Made by a program: the position numbers and the translations under genes. DNA of 64,000 nt. It comes from Acidovorax kalamii. Its GTDB lineage: Bacteria; Pseudomonadota; Gammaproteobacteria; Burkholderiales; Burkholderiaceae_C. Location: contig NZ_NOIG01000005.1 of NCBI RefSeq assembly GCF_002245625.1, positions 62,001 to 126,000 on the forward strand, written 5' to 3'. The notes beneath the pieces are model-generated. The model saw only the letters and a program-made list of their open reading frames with translations. It did not search any database and was not told the DNA's origin. Position 1 is the stretch's first letter. Every line of letters starts with the position of its first letter. Below are positions 26,479 to 34,582 of this stretch, one piece after another.

Positions 26479-26966
26479 GATGGGTCTTTCGAATTGACGA
26501 CATGCCCAAGCCCAGCAGCCCGCAGCACGTCAGCGTTGTGTTTTCCGTAGGCGATCAGGCAGATTGGGGCCCCGCTGTTGAACGCGGCCCGCTCGCCCGA
26601 TGGGTGGTGAAAATGAGGGCGCCCCCTGATGAACAGGACAGCATCCGCCACGCCCCAAACGCAGGCGTAGAACATGGCGGTTTCCGTCCTGGCCGGGACT
26701 AGGGCGATGCCGTTGCCGTGCTGCGCAAGCCGATTGAGCCACTTCACGGCCTCGCGCCCGAAGGGCGGGTTGCACCACACCCGGCCCTGCCATGGCTGGC
26801 TTAGGCCATCGTCGTTCACGTTCAGGTGCTTCGCCGCCGTGTCCCAAGGGCGCATGATTGGGGCGCATGGGTCCAGGTCAAACTGACCCAGTGGGCGCAG
26901 GATCTCCGGCGGGGTCAGCCATTCATCGTGCTTCATGGCGGCTGATTGATGCCCGGACAATCCCAT
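26475..26966 (-). CDS. Phage N6-adenine DNA methyltransferase (Dam family)
   Basis: A 163-residue protein of the phage Dam family. DEWLTPPEILRPLGQFDLDP is the AdoMet-binding opening, and RVWCNPPFGREAVKWLNRLA holds the catalytic NPPF. IALVPARTETAMFYACVWG and LFIRGRPHFHH follow as in the family. It methylates adenine in DNA, perhaps GATC, to protect phage DNA or tune expression; no matching nuclease gene is nearby. A later ATG at 26936 (MKHDEWL) is an alternative start. Confidence 0.9.
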   Translation of the reverse strand: MGLSGHQSAAMKHDEWLTPPEILRPLGQFDLDPCAPIMRPWDTAAKHLNVNDDGLSQPWQGRVWCNPPFGREAVKWLNRLAQHGNGIALVPARTETAMFYACVWGVADAVLFIRGRPHFHHPSGERAAFNSGAPICLIAYGKHNADVLRAAGLGHVVNSKDPS

Positions 26967-26967
26967 A

Positions 26968-27648
26968 TCACTCCCCCTTTCCGCTACCAGCGGAAGTGGT
27001 GGGTGGGGCGGCGAAAACGTTTTCTTCCGGGTTCATGTACTCCAAGGCAACCTTGGAAACCAGCGACCCATATGTGTGCGTTTCGCACATGTAGTCGGCG
27101 GGATTCCTGCTGCGCTTACCGCCAAGGTTGCATCTGTCAAGGTCTGACTGCACGGCCTGCCTGAGCAGCAGCCTCTGCCCTGCGGCAACATCCGCCCACC
27201 AGCCCTGCTGCTCTCTGGGAATCTCTCTGTCGATCTGCTTGCGGGACTTGATCTTGCAGCGATAGACCTGCAGCCCTCCCACCATTCCCTCTGGGGGAGA
27301 GGGGTGGGTGTAGAGGGGAGTTGGCCGCTCATGGTCTTCAAGGTACTGCTGAGCATCGTGTTGGCTCAGAAACACCATGTCTGGATCGCCCTCCTCAGTG
27401 CACACAAGGAACGCCACTGGCTCACTCCCAGCACTTGCTGCGATGGAGGCGACACCATCCCTGAAGCCTTGGGCGCTTGCTGTTGCCATGTCGGCAGCAT
27501 CGAATCCGGAGGATTGCATGGAGGCGCGGCCCGCTTGGAATGCTGCGTGCCAGGCGCCACCTACGTCTGGAACGATGGCGTTTTCGTCGCAGTCCTTGAG
27601 ATACGCGGTCAGCGCCTCGCGCTCCTTGCTGTCTGTTTTATCGGTCAT
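26968..27648 (-). CDS. Hypothetical phage protein (226 aa)
   Basis: ATG 27648 (MTDKTDSKEREALTAYLKDC). The N-terminal region has the pattern of small phage accessory proteins (AWHAAFQAGRASMQ). It then holds SEPVAFLVCTEEGDPDMVFL and PTPLYTHPSPP, which occur in many mosaic early proteins. The C-terminal part is basic and Cys-containing (LDRCNLGGKRSRNPADYMCE). Function is unknown. It is the gene after the C5 methyltransferase; the gap between them is filled by a repeat element. Confidence 0.65.
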   Translation of the reverse strand: MTDKTDSKEREALTAYLKDCDENAIVPDVGGAWHAAFQAGRASMQSSGFDAADMATASAQGFRDGVASIAASAGSEPVAFLVCTEEGDPDMVFLSQHDAQQYLEDHERPTPLYTHPSPPEGMVGGLQVYRCKIKSRKQIDREIPREQQGWWADVAAGQRLLLRQAVQSDLDRCNLGGKRSRNPADYMCETHTYGSLVSKVALEYMNPEENVFAAPPTTSAGSGKGE

Positions 27649-27670
27649 GGGGAATCCTAAATAAACGGGC

Positions 27671-27719
27671 TCTGCGCTTGATGGCAAAGCGCTGGTAGCT
27701 ATCAATTGCGTAGCGCTAT
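27671..27719 (+). repeat. Comamonadaceae-type intergenic palindrome, copy B
   Basis: Reads tctgcgcttgatggcaaagc then gctggtagctatcaattgcg. It has the same order of blocks as copies A and C (GCGCTT, loop, AAGCGC, GTAGCTATCAA). It fills the junction between two prophage genes, and the last codons and stop of the C5 methyltransferase (27716-27718) lie inside its edge. Confidence 0.65.
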
Positions 27720-29473
27720 GCGGCCTTGCGCATCACGCCGCTGGCAGTCTCTGAGTAGTTCGCGGCCACGATCAGCCGCATGGGCAGGGGGCTGACGCTG
27801 TTGCCCGCCATCCGCACCTGGGCGGTCTTCGTGAGCTTCTTGCCGCTGGAGGTGCGGTCGATCACGTAGTCCGGCGGGAAGTCCTGGGCGTTGTAAAGCT
27901 CGCGCGGGGTCAGCATGCGCAGCGTGATGTCCACGATCACCCAGGGCTCGCCCTTGAGCCACACCGTGACGAGCGCCAGGCGGTCGTGCGTGGTGATGGT
28001 GGTCACGGGGTCGCGCAGGTCTGCCCACTGGCCGCCGCTGGCGTGGTATCGCATCAGGAAGGCCGCGCAGCGCAGGGCGCCCGCCTCGTCGTCCTTGCCC
28101 AGCTCGTACTGCAGCAGGGCGTGGTGCTCGCCACCGGCAGAGACAACGGGCACCGGGTCGCGCGCATCGCGGCCGATGCTGTGCTTGCGCAGCGTGGTGA
28201 GGTGGGCCACGGCCAGCTGCTGCTGGCTGCCGCTGGTGGTGATGGTCGATACCCCGTCGCGCAGGTCGCGGGCGTGCACAGTGTTGTGTCCGCCGTTGAC
28301 CTGCACCATGAAGGCCGTCGCCAGGCTCTGGCCGCCGCCGCTGGCAGTGACAGTGCCCACGGGGCCGGTGACATCGTTCACCCCGTAGCTGCGGCGCTTG
28401 CTGTCGCCGGAGCCTTCGCCGTGGCCTGCCTGCACGAGGTAGGCAGACGCAACCGCGTGCTTGATGCCGCCCGCCACCATGGTGCCGATGGCGGATTGGA
28501 TGTCCATGGCGCGCGGGGCCTGGCCCACTGCCTCACCGTAGCCGGTCTGCACCAGAGTACGGGCCGCACCCTGAACGATGAACGGGTTGTCGCTCTCCAG
28601 AACGAAACGCTTCATGCCATAGGCGATGCGCCGCATGGTGGCCTCGGCCAGCTCCTTCTTGCGGCCGAAGATGCTGGTGCCTGGGATGCTCCAGTCGATG
28701 CATTCGGCGGCCTGCTTGTACGGCTTGAGCTTGCCCGTGGGGTTCTTGGCGTGGGTCAGTTCGGGCCACACGATGGGCAGGCCATCGCAGCGGGCGATCA
28801 TGTAGAGCCGCGTGCGGGTGCTGCGGCAGCCCACCTTGGCGTTGCAGATCACCCGCCACTCGACCTTGTAGCCCATGGCCCGCAGACCTTCCACGAAGTG
28901 GTCCCAGTTGTGGCCCTTGCGCGTGGGGTCGGGCACCAGGAACTGATTGCCCCGGGGCACCACCTCGCCCGGGTCGGCCACGCGGTAGGTGGGCTTGCCG
29001 TTGGCGCCCAGGATCTTGTCCAGCGTGATGACGCGGCCAGTGGCCGGGTCGCGCTTCGCCACCAGCGGGGACCACTGCAGCATCTGCTCCACGTTCTCCA
29101 GCGTGATGACATCGGGCCGGGTCTTGCCCGCCCAGCGGTGCACCATCCAGGCCAGTGAGCGGATCTCCTGGCTGCGCGGCTGGCCGCCCAGCGCTTGGCT
29201 GTGGTGGGTGCAGTCGGGGGATGCATGCAGCAGGCCCACGGCCTCGCCACGCGTGACGGCCAGAGGATCTACCCGGCGGATGTCCTCCCGGTAGTGCCGG
29301 GTCTGCGGGTGGTTGATCTCGTGCATGCCGATGGCGTCGGCATCGTGGTTGATCGCTACATCGACGTGTCGGCCGATGGCCTGCTCGATGCCGGTGCTGG
29401 CGCCGCCGCCACCGGCAAAGAGGTCGATCACCAGTTTGGCGGACAGGGCCAGGATGAATTGGGGTGTGAGCAT
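27716..29473 (-). CDS. C5-cytosine DNA methyltransferase with five internal repeats
   Basis: A 585-residue enzyme. Motif I is DLFAGGGGAS (18-27), motif IV is SPDC with catalytic Cys88, motif VI is ENV at 126-128, motif VIII is CRSTRTR (216-222) and motif X is GNSVSP (558-562). The target-recognition region between VIII and IX is large (about 300-505). It contains about five copies of a module of the form P-x-x-T-(I/V)-x-x-x-G-x-x-x-x-L-A, at about 318-346, 362-390, 400-426, 434-455 and 484-506. It transfers methyl to cytosine C5; the target is unknown and no paired nuclease is present. The stop codon lies in repeat copy B. Confidence 0.94.
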   Translation of the reverse strand: MLTPQFILALSAKLVIDLFAGGGGASTGIEQAIGRHVDVAINHDADAIGMHEINHPQTRHYREDIRRVDPLAVTRGEAVGLLHASPDCTHHSQALGGQPRSQEIRSLAWMVHRWAGKTRPDVITLENVEQMLQWSPLVAKRDPATGRVITLDKILGANGKPTYRVADPGEVVPRGNQFLVPDPTRKGHNWDHFVEGLRAMGYKVEWRVICNAKVGCRSTRTRLYMIARCDGLPIVWPELTHAKNPTGKLKPYKQAAECIDWSIPGTSIFGRKKELAEATMRRIAYGMKRFVLESDNPFIVQGAARTLVQTGYGEAVGQAPRAMDIQSAIGTMVAGGIKHAVASAYLVQAGHGEGSGDSKRRSYGVNDVTGPVGTVTASGGGQSLATAFMVQVNGGHNTVHARDLRDGVSTITTSGSQQQLAVAHLTTLRKHSIGRDARDPVPVVSAGGEHHALLQYELGKDDEAGALRCAAFLMRYHASGGQWADLRDPVTTITTHDRLALVTVWLKGEPWVIVDITLRMLTPRELYNAQDFPPDYVIDRTSSGKKLTKTAQVRMAGNSVSPLPMRLIVAANYSETASGVMRKAA

Positions 29474-29502
29474 GGTTGTTCCGGTTGGGGCTTGGGCGGG
29501 CC

Positions 29503-29534
29503 AGAAACGAAAGAGCCCGCGTGTTGCGGGCTCT
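29503..29534 (-). terminator. Hairpin before the C5 methyltransferase gene
   Basis: agagcccgc and gcgggctct form a 9-bp perfect stem with a 5-base loop. On the minus strand a weak T-rich tail follows. It lies between the gene at 29549 and the methyltransferase start and would reduce readthrough. Confidence 0.6.
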
Positions 29535-29548
29535 GTGTGGTGGGGTGA

Positions 29549-29839
29549 TCAGTCCTGCAGCGTGTGCCGCCGCACGTTCGGGAACGGGTTGTGTGCGGTG
29601 GGCGCGCCCGTAGGCGCTGGCAGTGCTGGAGCATCCTGCTGGTCCCCAAGGAACTTCGACTTGTCGGCGCCTGTAGCTTTCAGGAACTCCACCTCGACCC
29701 GGGCCGTGTCCACCAGCACGCCAGCCACCTGGGCCACGGCGCGGGCGCGATCTGGTTCCATGGGGTTATCACGGTCCCGCAGGCTGGTAAGTGTGCCCAT
29801 CAGGTGTTCGCGCAGTTCATTGATGTGTGGTGTGCTCAT
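29549..29839 (-). CDS. Hypothetical phage protein (96 aa)
   Basis: ATG 29839 (MSTPHINELREHLMGTLTSL). A helical N-terminal half (AVAQVAGVLVDTARVEVEFL) is followed by a Pro/Ala-rich tail. This is similar in layout to small phage proteins of unknown role that accompany HNH genes. It overlaps the upstream gene stop by 4 bp (ATGA). Confidence 0.65.
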   Translation of the reverse strand: MSTPHINELREHLMGTLTSLRDRDNPMEPDRARAVAQVAGVLVDTARVEVEFLKATGADKSKFLGDQQDAPALPAPTGAPTAHNPFPNVRRHTLQD

Positions 29840-30489
29840 GTGGCTTGCTCTCTGACGATTCGGTTGACCTGGCGCGTGATGGCGCCCTTGAGTTGGTAGA
29901 GCTTGCGAAGCTCCGGGTCTTTGTTGGCGTGGTTCCTGCGGGCGTTCTCTGCTCGGCTGATGCACTCCACCTTGTCGATGGTGATTTCTTCCAGCGCGGC
30001 GGTTTTCATGCCGCGCTTGAACACCACGATATGCCCTGGCGGTACTGGGCCGTTCACCTCAACCCAGACAAGTTCTGAGACGCTACGCCAGCGCTTGCTG
30101 TTGCATCCCGGCTCTTCACCGATCTTGCGTTGCAGGGCTCCGTCCTTTGTGATGCGGTAGGAGCCCACCGGCATGGTCTGCATAGGCTTTCCGCCTGGCT
30201 TGAACTGGGTGGCCTGGGAGCCCGGCGCAACCCACCCTTTGCGGCCCTTGTTCCACGGCGTCATTCCGGGCGCGAAGCGCTGCCCGTTGTGCCTGCCGTC
30301 CTTGAAAAACCGGCCCGCCACATGCGTCTTGAAATACTGCGGTGACTTCTTGAGCCCTACGCTTATGGCGTGCTGGTAGATGGACGAACGCGAGCGCCCG
30401 AGGTGTGTTTCCAGTTCCTCCGGCGTACTGTCGGCGTAGTGCTTGCGCAGGTAGTCGTTTTCTTCAGGGGTCCAGGTTCTGCGATTCAT
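29836..30489 (-). CDS. HNH endonuclease-like protein with N-terminal SANT/Myb-like helix-turn-helix
   Basis: A 217-residue protein starting at ATG 30489. Residues 1-45 (MNRRTWTPEENDYLRKHYAD, LETHLGRSRSSIYQHAISVG) form a DNA-binding helix-turn-helix. The second half fits phage HNH proteins: SVSELVWVEVNGPVPPGHIV, VFKRG, ITIDKVECISRAENARRN. The first catalytic His of a strict HNH is not clear, so it may be a homing-type nuclease or a DNA-binding relative. It overlaps both neighbours by 4 bp. Confidence 0.78.
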   Translation of the reverse strand: MNRRTWTPEENDYLRKHYADSTPEELETHLGRSRSSIYQHAISVGLKKSPQYFKTHVAGRFFKDGRHNGQRFAPGMTPWNKGRKGWVAPGSQATQFKPGGKPMQTMPVGSYRITKDGALQRKIGEEPGCNSKRWRSVSELVWVEVNGPVPPGHIVVFKRGMKTAALEEITIDKVECISRAENARRNHANKDPELRKLYQLKGAITRQVNRIVREQAT

Positions 30490-30890
30490 GGTGTCGTCTG
30501 CCTTCTTTGCATGGGCACCAACCCTGCCCACGGGCTGGCGGTGGTCTGACCGGTGCGAGCCTTGCGCCTGGCCGCCCAAAGCGCGCGATTGCTCTGGTAG
30601 TAGCTGCGATCACGATCCCGCTTGTGCTGGGCGCCAAACTCTGGGCGCGGCGCGTCAGGACCAGGACCGGCGACATAGACCGGCGTCTCCCGACCTTTGC
30701 TGCCGTGCCGTGTCTGGTAGCGGACGATGCGAAAGAACTTGCCGGGGTGGTTATTCCTCGCGGTGGTCATGGCCGTGTTCACACGGTTGCGCGACCAGCC
30801 CAGGTACTCGACAAGCTCCGGAACGGTCATGGGCCCGCACTCTTTCAGCGCTGCGGTGATGGCGTCGCGCGTGATGGGAGGATTTGGCAT
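30486..30890 (-). CDS. Winged-helix phage protein (134 aa)
   Basis: ATG 30890. The first 60 residues (AITAALKECGPMTVPELVEY, LGWSRNRVNTAMTTARNNHP) form a winged helix-turn-helix, followed by a wing (KFFRIVRYQT) and a basic tail (QHKRDRDRSYYQSNRALWAA). It is probably a DNA-binding regulator. It overlaps the HNH-like gene by 4 bp. Confidence 0.72.
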   Translation of the reverse strand: MPNPPITRDAITAALKECGPMTVPELVEYLGWSRNRVNTAMTTARNNHPGKFFRIVRYQTRHGSKGRETPVYVAGPGPDAPRPEFGAQHKRDRDRSYYQSNRALWAARRKARTGQTTASPWAGLVPMQRRQTTP

Positions 30891-30892
30891 GG

Positions 30893-31024
30893 TCAGTGGC
30901 CGCAGGGCAGGGCGCCGCCCACGGGCGTGCCGTCCGGGTTGACGGGGTGCATGCGTCCGCACCAGATGCAGCGCCTGTCTTCTGGTTTTGGGGTTGTTTC
31001 AGGCTGCGGTGCTTGTTGTGTCAT
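30893..31024 (-). CDS. Tiny zinc-binding-like protein (43 aa)
   Basis: ATG 31024 overlaps the stop of the upstream gene (ATGA). The product has CIWCGRMHPVNPDGTPVG and ends LPCGH, a CxxC...CxH pattern typical of very small phage zinc ribbons. It fits exactly between the two neighbouring genes, which supports it being real. Confidence 0.55.
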   Translation of the reverse strand: MTQQAPQPETTPKPEDRRCIWCGRMHPVNPDGTPVGGALPCGH

Positions 31025-31248
31025 GGTTTGTCGCTATTAAATTGATTGCGAAATGCCGCCACGGCCCGGCGCTGGATGGCCTGCACGACGATCTGCGCCT
31101 CTGGCGCGCGGAACCACTGGCGAACCTTGTTCAGGCTCTTGATGGTTTCGGCCTCGATTTCTTCCCGGCCTGGTTTCCCGGCGGGCCAGGTGGCGAAGGC
31201 CACGGAGGCCTCAAGCGCGCGGCATCGCCATTCGCGGCGCTTGCGCAT
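31021..31248 (-). CDS. Hypothetical phage protein (75 aa)
   Basis: The open frame extends to 31332, but that upstream ATG lies inside a terminator hairpin, so ATG 31248 (MRKRREWRCRALEASVAFAT) is preferred. Helical, basic (IKSLNKVRQWFRAPEAQIVV, QAIQRRAVAAFRN). An alternative 35-residue frame (31211-31318, MESTPWPLTPP) overlaps its start. No family is recognised. Confidence 0.55.
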   Translation of the reverse strand: MRKRREWRCRALEASVAFATWPAGKPGREEIEAETIKSLNKVRQWFRAPEAQIVVQAIQRRAVAAFRNQFNSDKP

Positions 31249-31317
31249 CACGCGCAGGGTCTTTGGGTTCAGGCGTGGTTTTTGCGGGGGGGGTGAGCGG
31301 CCATGGTGTGGACTCCA

Positions 31318-31343
31318 TGAAAAAGCCCGCACTGGGCGGGCTT
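31318..31343 (-). terminator. Intrinsic terminator after the YqaJ nuclease gene
   Basis: agcccgc/gcgggct stem followed on the minus strand by a run of six T. It lies 23 bp beyond the stop codon of the nuclease gene. Genes further left need readthrough or antitermination. Confidence 0.8.
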
Positions 31344-31365
31344 GGGGGTTGGGTTGCTGGGTGGG

Positions 31366-33147
31366 TCAGGCAGCTGCCCTGGCCTGTACGCCCTCGATGT
31401 GGCGCACCAGAGCGGCCAGGATCAGCGGAAAGTCGGCCTCGTGGTACAGGCATGCGCCGCGCTCGCGGGCCACAACCTCGAAGCCCAAGGCGCGCAGCCC
31501 ATCCGCGCTGATGGTGAGCACGCCGCCCAGGCGTTCATTGATCGATCCCAGCTTGAGCGTTGGCGTGCCTGCGCGGTCTGCTGGCGCTGCGGCGGGCAGC
31601 GGAACCACCACAGGCCCAGCCGCTGCCGCGCGCTGCGCGGTCCCGATCACCTGCTGCGCATCCAGCCCAGCCACGGCCTCGGCGTGCTGCTCGCGCACCA
31701 GGGTGCCCAGGTCGGCAGCCACAGCAGGGTGCAGCGTTTCGGCCTTCGCCGCCTGGGTGATGGCCGCCTGTGCAGCGCGCTCTTCGGCGGCCAGCTTCTC
31801 GCGGGCCTCACTGTCGGCGCGGTCTGCTTCTTCCTTGCGGATGCGCTCGCGATCGGCTTCCTGGCGCTGCTGCTCGGCCGTCACGCGGTTGGCGATGATC
31901 GCGGCCAGGTCGTCAGGCGCCTTGAGCACCAGGGCGGCGGCATCGTGCACCACCAGCCCGCTGGCCTGCAGCGTTTTGACGTTGGCGTGGATGCGGTTGG
32001 CGATCTCGCTGGCGGCGATCTTGGCCCGGGCCAGTTCGTCGTTCACCGCGCTGCGCAGGCTGTCCACGGTGCGCTTGCCCTTGATGGCCCCGGCGAAGTC
32101 GGCGGGCACCTGGGGCATGTAGTTCACCGGCATGGCCGCATTGAGCAGGGCGATGTGCTCGCGCAGGGCGGCGATGCCACCGGCCACGATCTCGCCGCGG
32201 ATCTCTTCCTTGCGGGCCTTCACCAGCTTGTCCAGCTCCAGGCGCGTGCGGCGTGCTTCGGCGCTGATGTCGTCGATGGTGCGGAACAGCTCGTCGATGG
32301 TGGCCGTCTGGCTCAGGGCATGCTCCTTCGCGGCGGCCAGGCGGCTTTCCACATCGGCGCACCACTTCACCGTGCTTTCTGCGGTTGCGAAGTCCTGATC
32401 GGTGGACAGCGTCCGGTTGATGCCCTTGAACACCTCCAGCGCGTGGGCCTTGTACTCGGGCAGATTGCTGGCCGTCACGGCGCCGGTCACTTGGATCAGC
32501 AGGGCGGGCAGGTTGTCGGGGGTCTTGCCAACCACGGGTGCGGGCTTCGCCTCGGCAGGCGCCCAGGCGGCCAGATCGGCAGCGAACTGCTTCCAGCCTG
32601 CGATGAGCGCGGCCCGGCGCTCGGGCTTGGACTCGTACCAGACCCAGGCACTGCGCGCGTCGGTGCCGTCGCTGGTGGCGAACATGATGCGCCGGGCGCC
32701 TGACACCAGGAGTTGCTGCTCCAGCTGCCAGTAGTGGTGCGGCGCGGGCTCTCCGGTATCCGCAAGCTGGGCCGCCACCTTGCCGGACCACAGCTTGTGC
32801 TCGAAACCGATGGTGCGGTCCATGGTCAGGCCATCGAAGCTTGCCAGCAGCGGCAGGCCATCCACATCACGGGTGCCGGTGACGTTGTAGAGGTCGTCGT
32901 CGATCTGTGCCTCGGCGATGGGTCGGTAGCCCGCCTCGGCGTCGTGCCCAGCCTGGAACAGTGCCGCTTTGTGGCTATCGATCTCGGCATCCACCAGCCG
33001 CAGCGCCTTCTGCTTGAGCAGTTCGTCGCGGGACAGGTAAGGCGAAACGCCCATCATCGCGGGGGCTTCGCTGGCCGTGAAGTGGTCGGCGCGCAGCGAG
33101 TGCCATTGGTTCGTGCCTTGCTGCACGTCGTGAACGATCATGGTCAT
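31366..33147 (-). CDS. YqaJ-type phage exonuclease with long C-terminal extension
   Basis: 593 residues from ATG 33147, which has TGAGGAA before it; ATG 33141 is an alternative. The N-terminal ~200 residues are a YqaJ/lambda-exonuclease domain: WHSLRADHFTASEAPAMMG, AGHDAEAGYRPIAEAQI, LASFDGLTMDRTIGFEHKLW with the Asp and E-x-K, and HYWQLEQQLLVSG. The rest is helical coiled-coil-like sequence (about 330-480) of unknown role, much longer than lambda Exo (226 residues). It makes single-stranded DNA for the Bet/RecT protein encoded 8 bp upstream. Confidence 0.92.
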   Translation of the reverse strand: MTMIVHDVQQGTNQWHSLRADHFTASEAPAMMGVSPYLSRDELLKQKALRLVDAEIDSHKAALFQAGHDAEAGYRPIAEAQIDDDLYNVTGTRDVDGLPLLASFDGLTMDRTIGFEHKLWSGKVAAQLADTGEPAPHHYWQLEQQLLVSGARRIMFATSDGTDARSAWVWYESKPERRAALIAGWKQFAADLAAWAPAEAKPAPVVGKTPDNLPALLIQVTGAVTASNLPEYKAHALEVFKGINRTLSTDQDFATAESTVKWCADVESRLAAAKEHALSQTATIDELFRTIDDISAEARRTRLELDKLVKARKEEIRGEIVAGGIAALREHIALLNAAMPVNYMPQVPADFAGAIKGKRTVDSLRSAVNDELARAKIAASEIANRIHANVKTLQASGLVVHDAAALVLKAPDDLAAIIANRVTAEQQRQEADRERIRKEEADRADSEAREKLAAEERAAQAAITQAAKAETLHPAVAADLGTLVREQHAEAVAGLDAQQVIGTAQRAAAAGPVVVPLPAAAPADRAGTPTLKLGSINERLGGVLTISADGLRALGFEVVARERGACLYHEADFPLILAALVRHIEGVQARAAA

Positions 33148-33155
33148 GTTGTTCC

Positions 33156-34043
33156 TCAGGCGGACATTTCGTCCATGCGGGTTTCGTAGATGGCGTTCAG
33201 CTCTGCCTGCTGGGCCGGGTCGGTGATGGAGCCGATCAGGTCGGCGGCCACGTTGAGCGCGTCGGCGTCCACCGCGCTGCGCATCTGGTGTGCAACCTGG
33301 TCGAACGTCGGCCCCTGCTGTTGGTCCTGCGGCTTGAGCGCGCGGATGGCTGCTTCCTGCTCGTCTGTGAGTGCGCCCTTGCTGCGGGCAAACTTCACGA
33401 TCTCTTCGACATCGGAGCCGCTGTTGACTGCGGCCTGCCACTTGGGCAACCGGGCCTTGAACGAGTCATCGGGCCAGGTCGGCGGCGCAGTTGGGTCCAC
33501 AACCTCGACCATGCCCATTGCCTTCGGGGCTGGCGTAGCCTCTACGATGCGCTCGGCCTCGTCCTGGTCATAGATCCCGCCGTACCCGAAGGCCAGGCGG
33601 GCACACTGGATCATGGCCTTGTGGCGCAGCATGCGCTTTGGGTGAGACTGCCACGGGCCAGTGCCACGGGCGCACTCTTCGCGGTACTCCGTCACCTTGA
33701 TAGGCCGGTTGCGGTCCTTGCGGTAGATGATGCAGGTGCAGCTTTCTGGGCTTTGCTCAAACTCGATGCCGTCGAACTGCGGGTGCGAGTTGATGATCCG
33801 GCTCCAGCCGTCCACGCCGACAACGGGCACGATGCCGTTGTTCTTGTCGGGGAATGCGTAGATTTCCTTCGTCCACGGGTTCAGCGCGTACTGGTTGGCA
33901 ACCACCAGCAGGGCCGTCATTTGCGCGTCGCTGACCTGTCCCTTGAAGGCTGTGGCCTTGAGGGTTCCTATCAGGTCGGCGCCGTCGCCCATGTCGAGCT
34001 TGGTGGCCAGGGTGCGTGTGAGGGTGGTAAGTGCGTTGCTCAT
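33156..34043 (-). CDS. bet: Bet/RecT-family single-strand annealing protein
   Basis: A 295-residue protein with the lambda Bet pattern: LTTLTRTLATKLDMG, TALLVVANQYALNPWTKEIY, AFPDKNNGIVPVVGVDGWSR, and HKAMIQCARLAFGYGGIYDQ. It anneals complementary strands during phage recombination and repair. The C-terminal 90 residues are acidic and variable (LTDEQEAAIRALKPQDQQQG). It forms a recombination unit with the YqaJ nuclease downstream. Confidence 0.95.
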   Translation of the reverse strand: MSNALTTLTRTLATKLDMGDGADLIGTLKATAFKGQVSDAQMTALLVVANQYALNPWTKEIYAFPDKNNGIVPVVGVDGWSRIINSHPQFDGIEFEQSPESCTCIIYRKDRNRPIKVTEYREECARGTGPWQSHPKRMLRHKAMIQCARLAFGYGGIYDQDEAERIVEATPAPKAMGMVEVVDPTAPPTWPDDSFKARLPKWQAAVNSGSDVEEIVKFARSKGALTDEQEAAIRALKPQDQQQGPTFDQVAHQMRSAVDADALNVAADLIGSITDPAQQAELNAIYETRMDEMSA

Positions 34044-34050
34044 GTCGTGC

Positions 34051-34143
34051 TCAAAGAAAAGGTTGATGCACCCAGGCCAGATACAGGGCCAGGGCTGCGG
34101 ATGTGGTGCCGATCCAGGCGGCGATGGCGATGGCGGCCTTCAC
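34051..34143 (-). CDS. Tiny membrane protein (30 aa), GTG start
   Basis: It starts at GTG 34143, whose TG is part of the stop TGA of the preceding tiny gene (GTGA). The product is nearly one hydrophobic helix (IAIAAWIGTTSAALALYLAW). It ends 7 bp before bet. Confidence 0.45.
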   Translation of the reverse strand: MKAAIAIAAWIGTTSAALALYLAWVHQPFL

Positions 34144-34229
34144 AGATTGATCCCTATGCAGAGCCCGAGGCTCAAGCCGATCAGCACGCATAGGGCGATC
34201 TCTGTGGTGCGGAGTTCGAAGGGGTTCAT
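34140..34229 (-). CDS. Tiny membrane protein (29 aa)
   Basis: ATG 34229 overlaps the upstream stop by 4 bp (ATGA). The product (MNPFELRTTEIALCVLIGLS, then LGLCIGINL) is a short polar head and one hydrophobic helix. The paired tiny genes with coupled starts look real, but they are too short for a family assignment. Confidence 0.45.
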   Translation of the reverse strand: MNPFELRTTEIALCVLIGLSLGLCIGINL

Positions 34230-34582
34230 GGTTCTTCTCCGGCAAAGATGTACGGATGGCGATAGCCCTTGAGCATCCTTTTGAATGCGGTAGAGGCCAT
34301 AACGCGCACCTTCGGCTTGCCGAACTGGCGGCCATCAGGGTCGATGAAGCTGCGCAGGTAGAAGGTGCGCTCTGGGTATTTCCCAGGCTTGAAGACGCCA
34401 AGCACCTCCAGCACCATGAAGCCCTCGCCATCTGCCACCCATTGCTCGTCTGAGAATTCGTAGTCCCCGTACTCGCAGCGGGTGCCCGGCTTCCAGGTCT
34501 GCACTGCGTCAACGAACTCACCGTCAATGGGCCCGCTGTACTCATGGCGGACAAACGGGAACTTGACCCTGTGCGTACTCAC
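34226..34582 (-). CDS. Hypothetical phage protein (118 aa), GTG start
   Basis: GTG 34582 overlaps the preceding TGA stop. The product (VSTHRVKFPFVRHEYSGPID ... YRHPYIFAGEEP) is a beta-rich soluble domain with WKPGTRCEYGDYEFSDEQWV. The longer open frame upstream is only the shadow of the next gene. No family is recognised. Confidence 0.65.
   Translation of the reverse strand: MSTHRVKFPFVRHEYSGPIDGEFVDAVQTWKPGTRCEYGDYEFSDEQWVADGEGFMVLEVLGVFKPGKYPERTFYLRSFIDPDGRQFGKPKVRVMASTAFKRMLKGYRHPYIFAGEEP

Noticed and set aside
30893-31024. Calling the tiny zinc-ribbon frame non-coding
   Set aside because: Kept as a low-confidence gene because its start and stop fit both neighbours and the Cys pattern is sensible.
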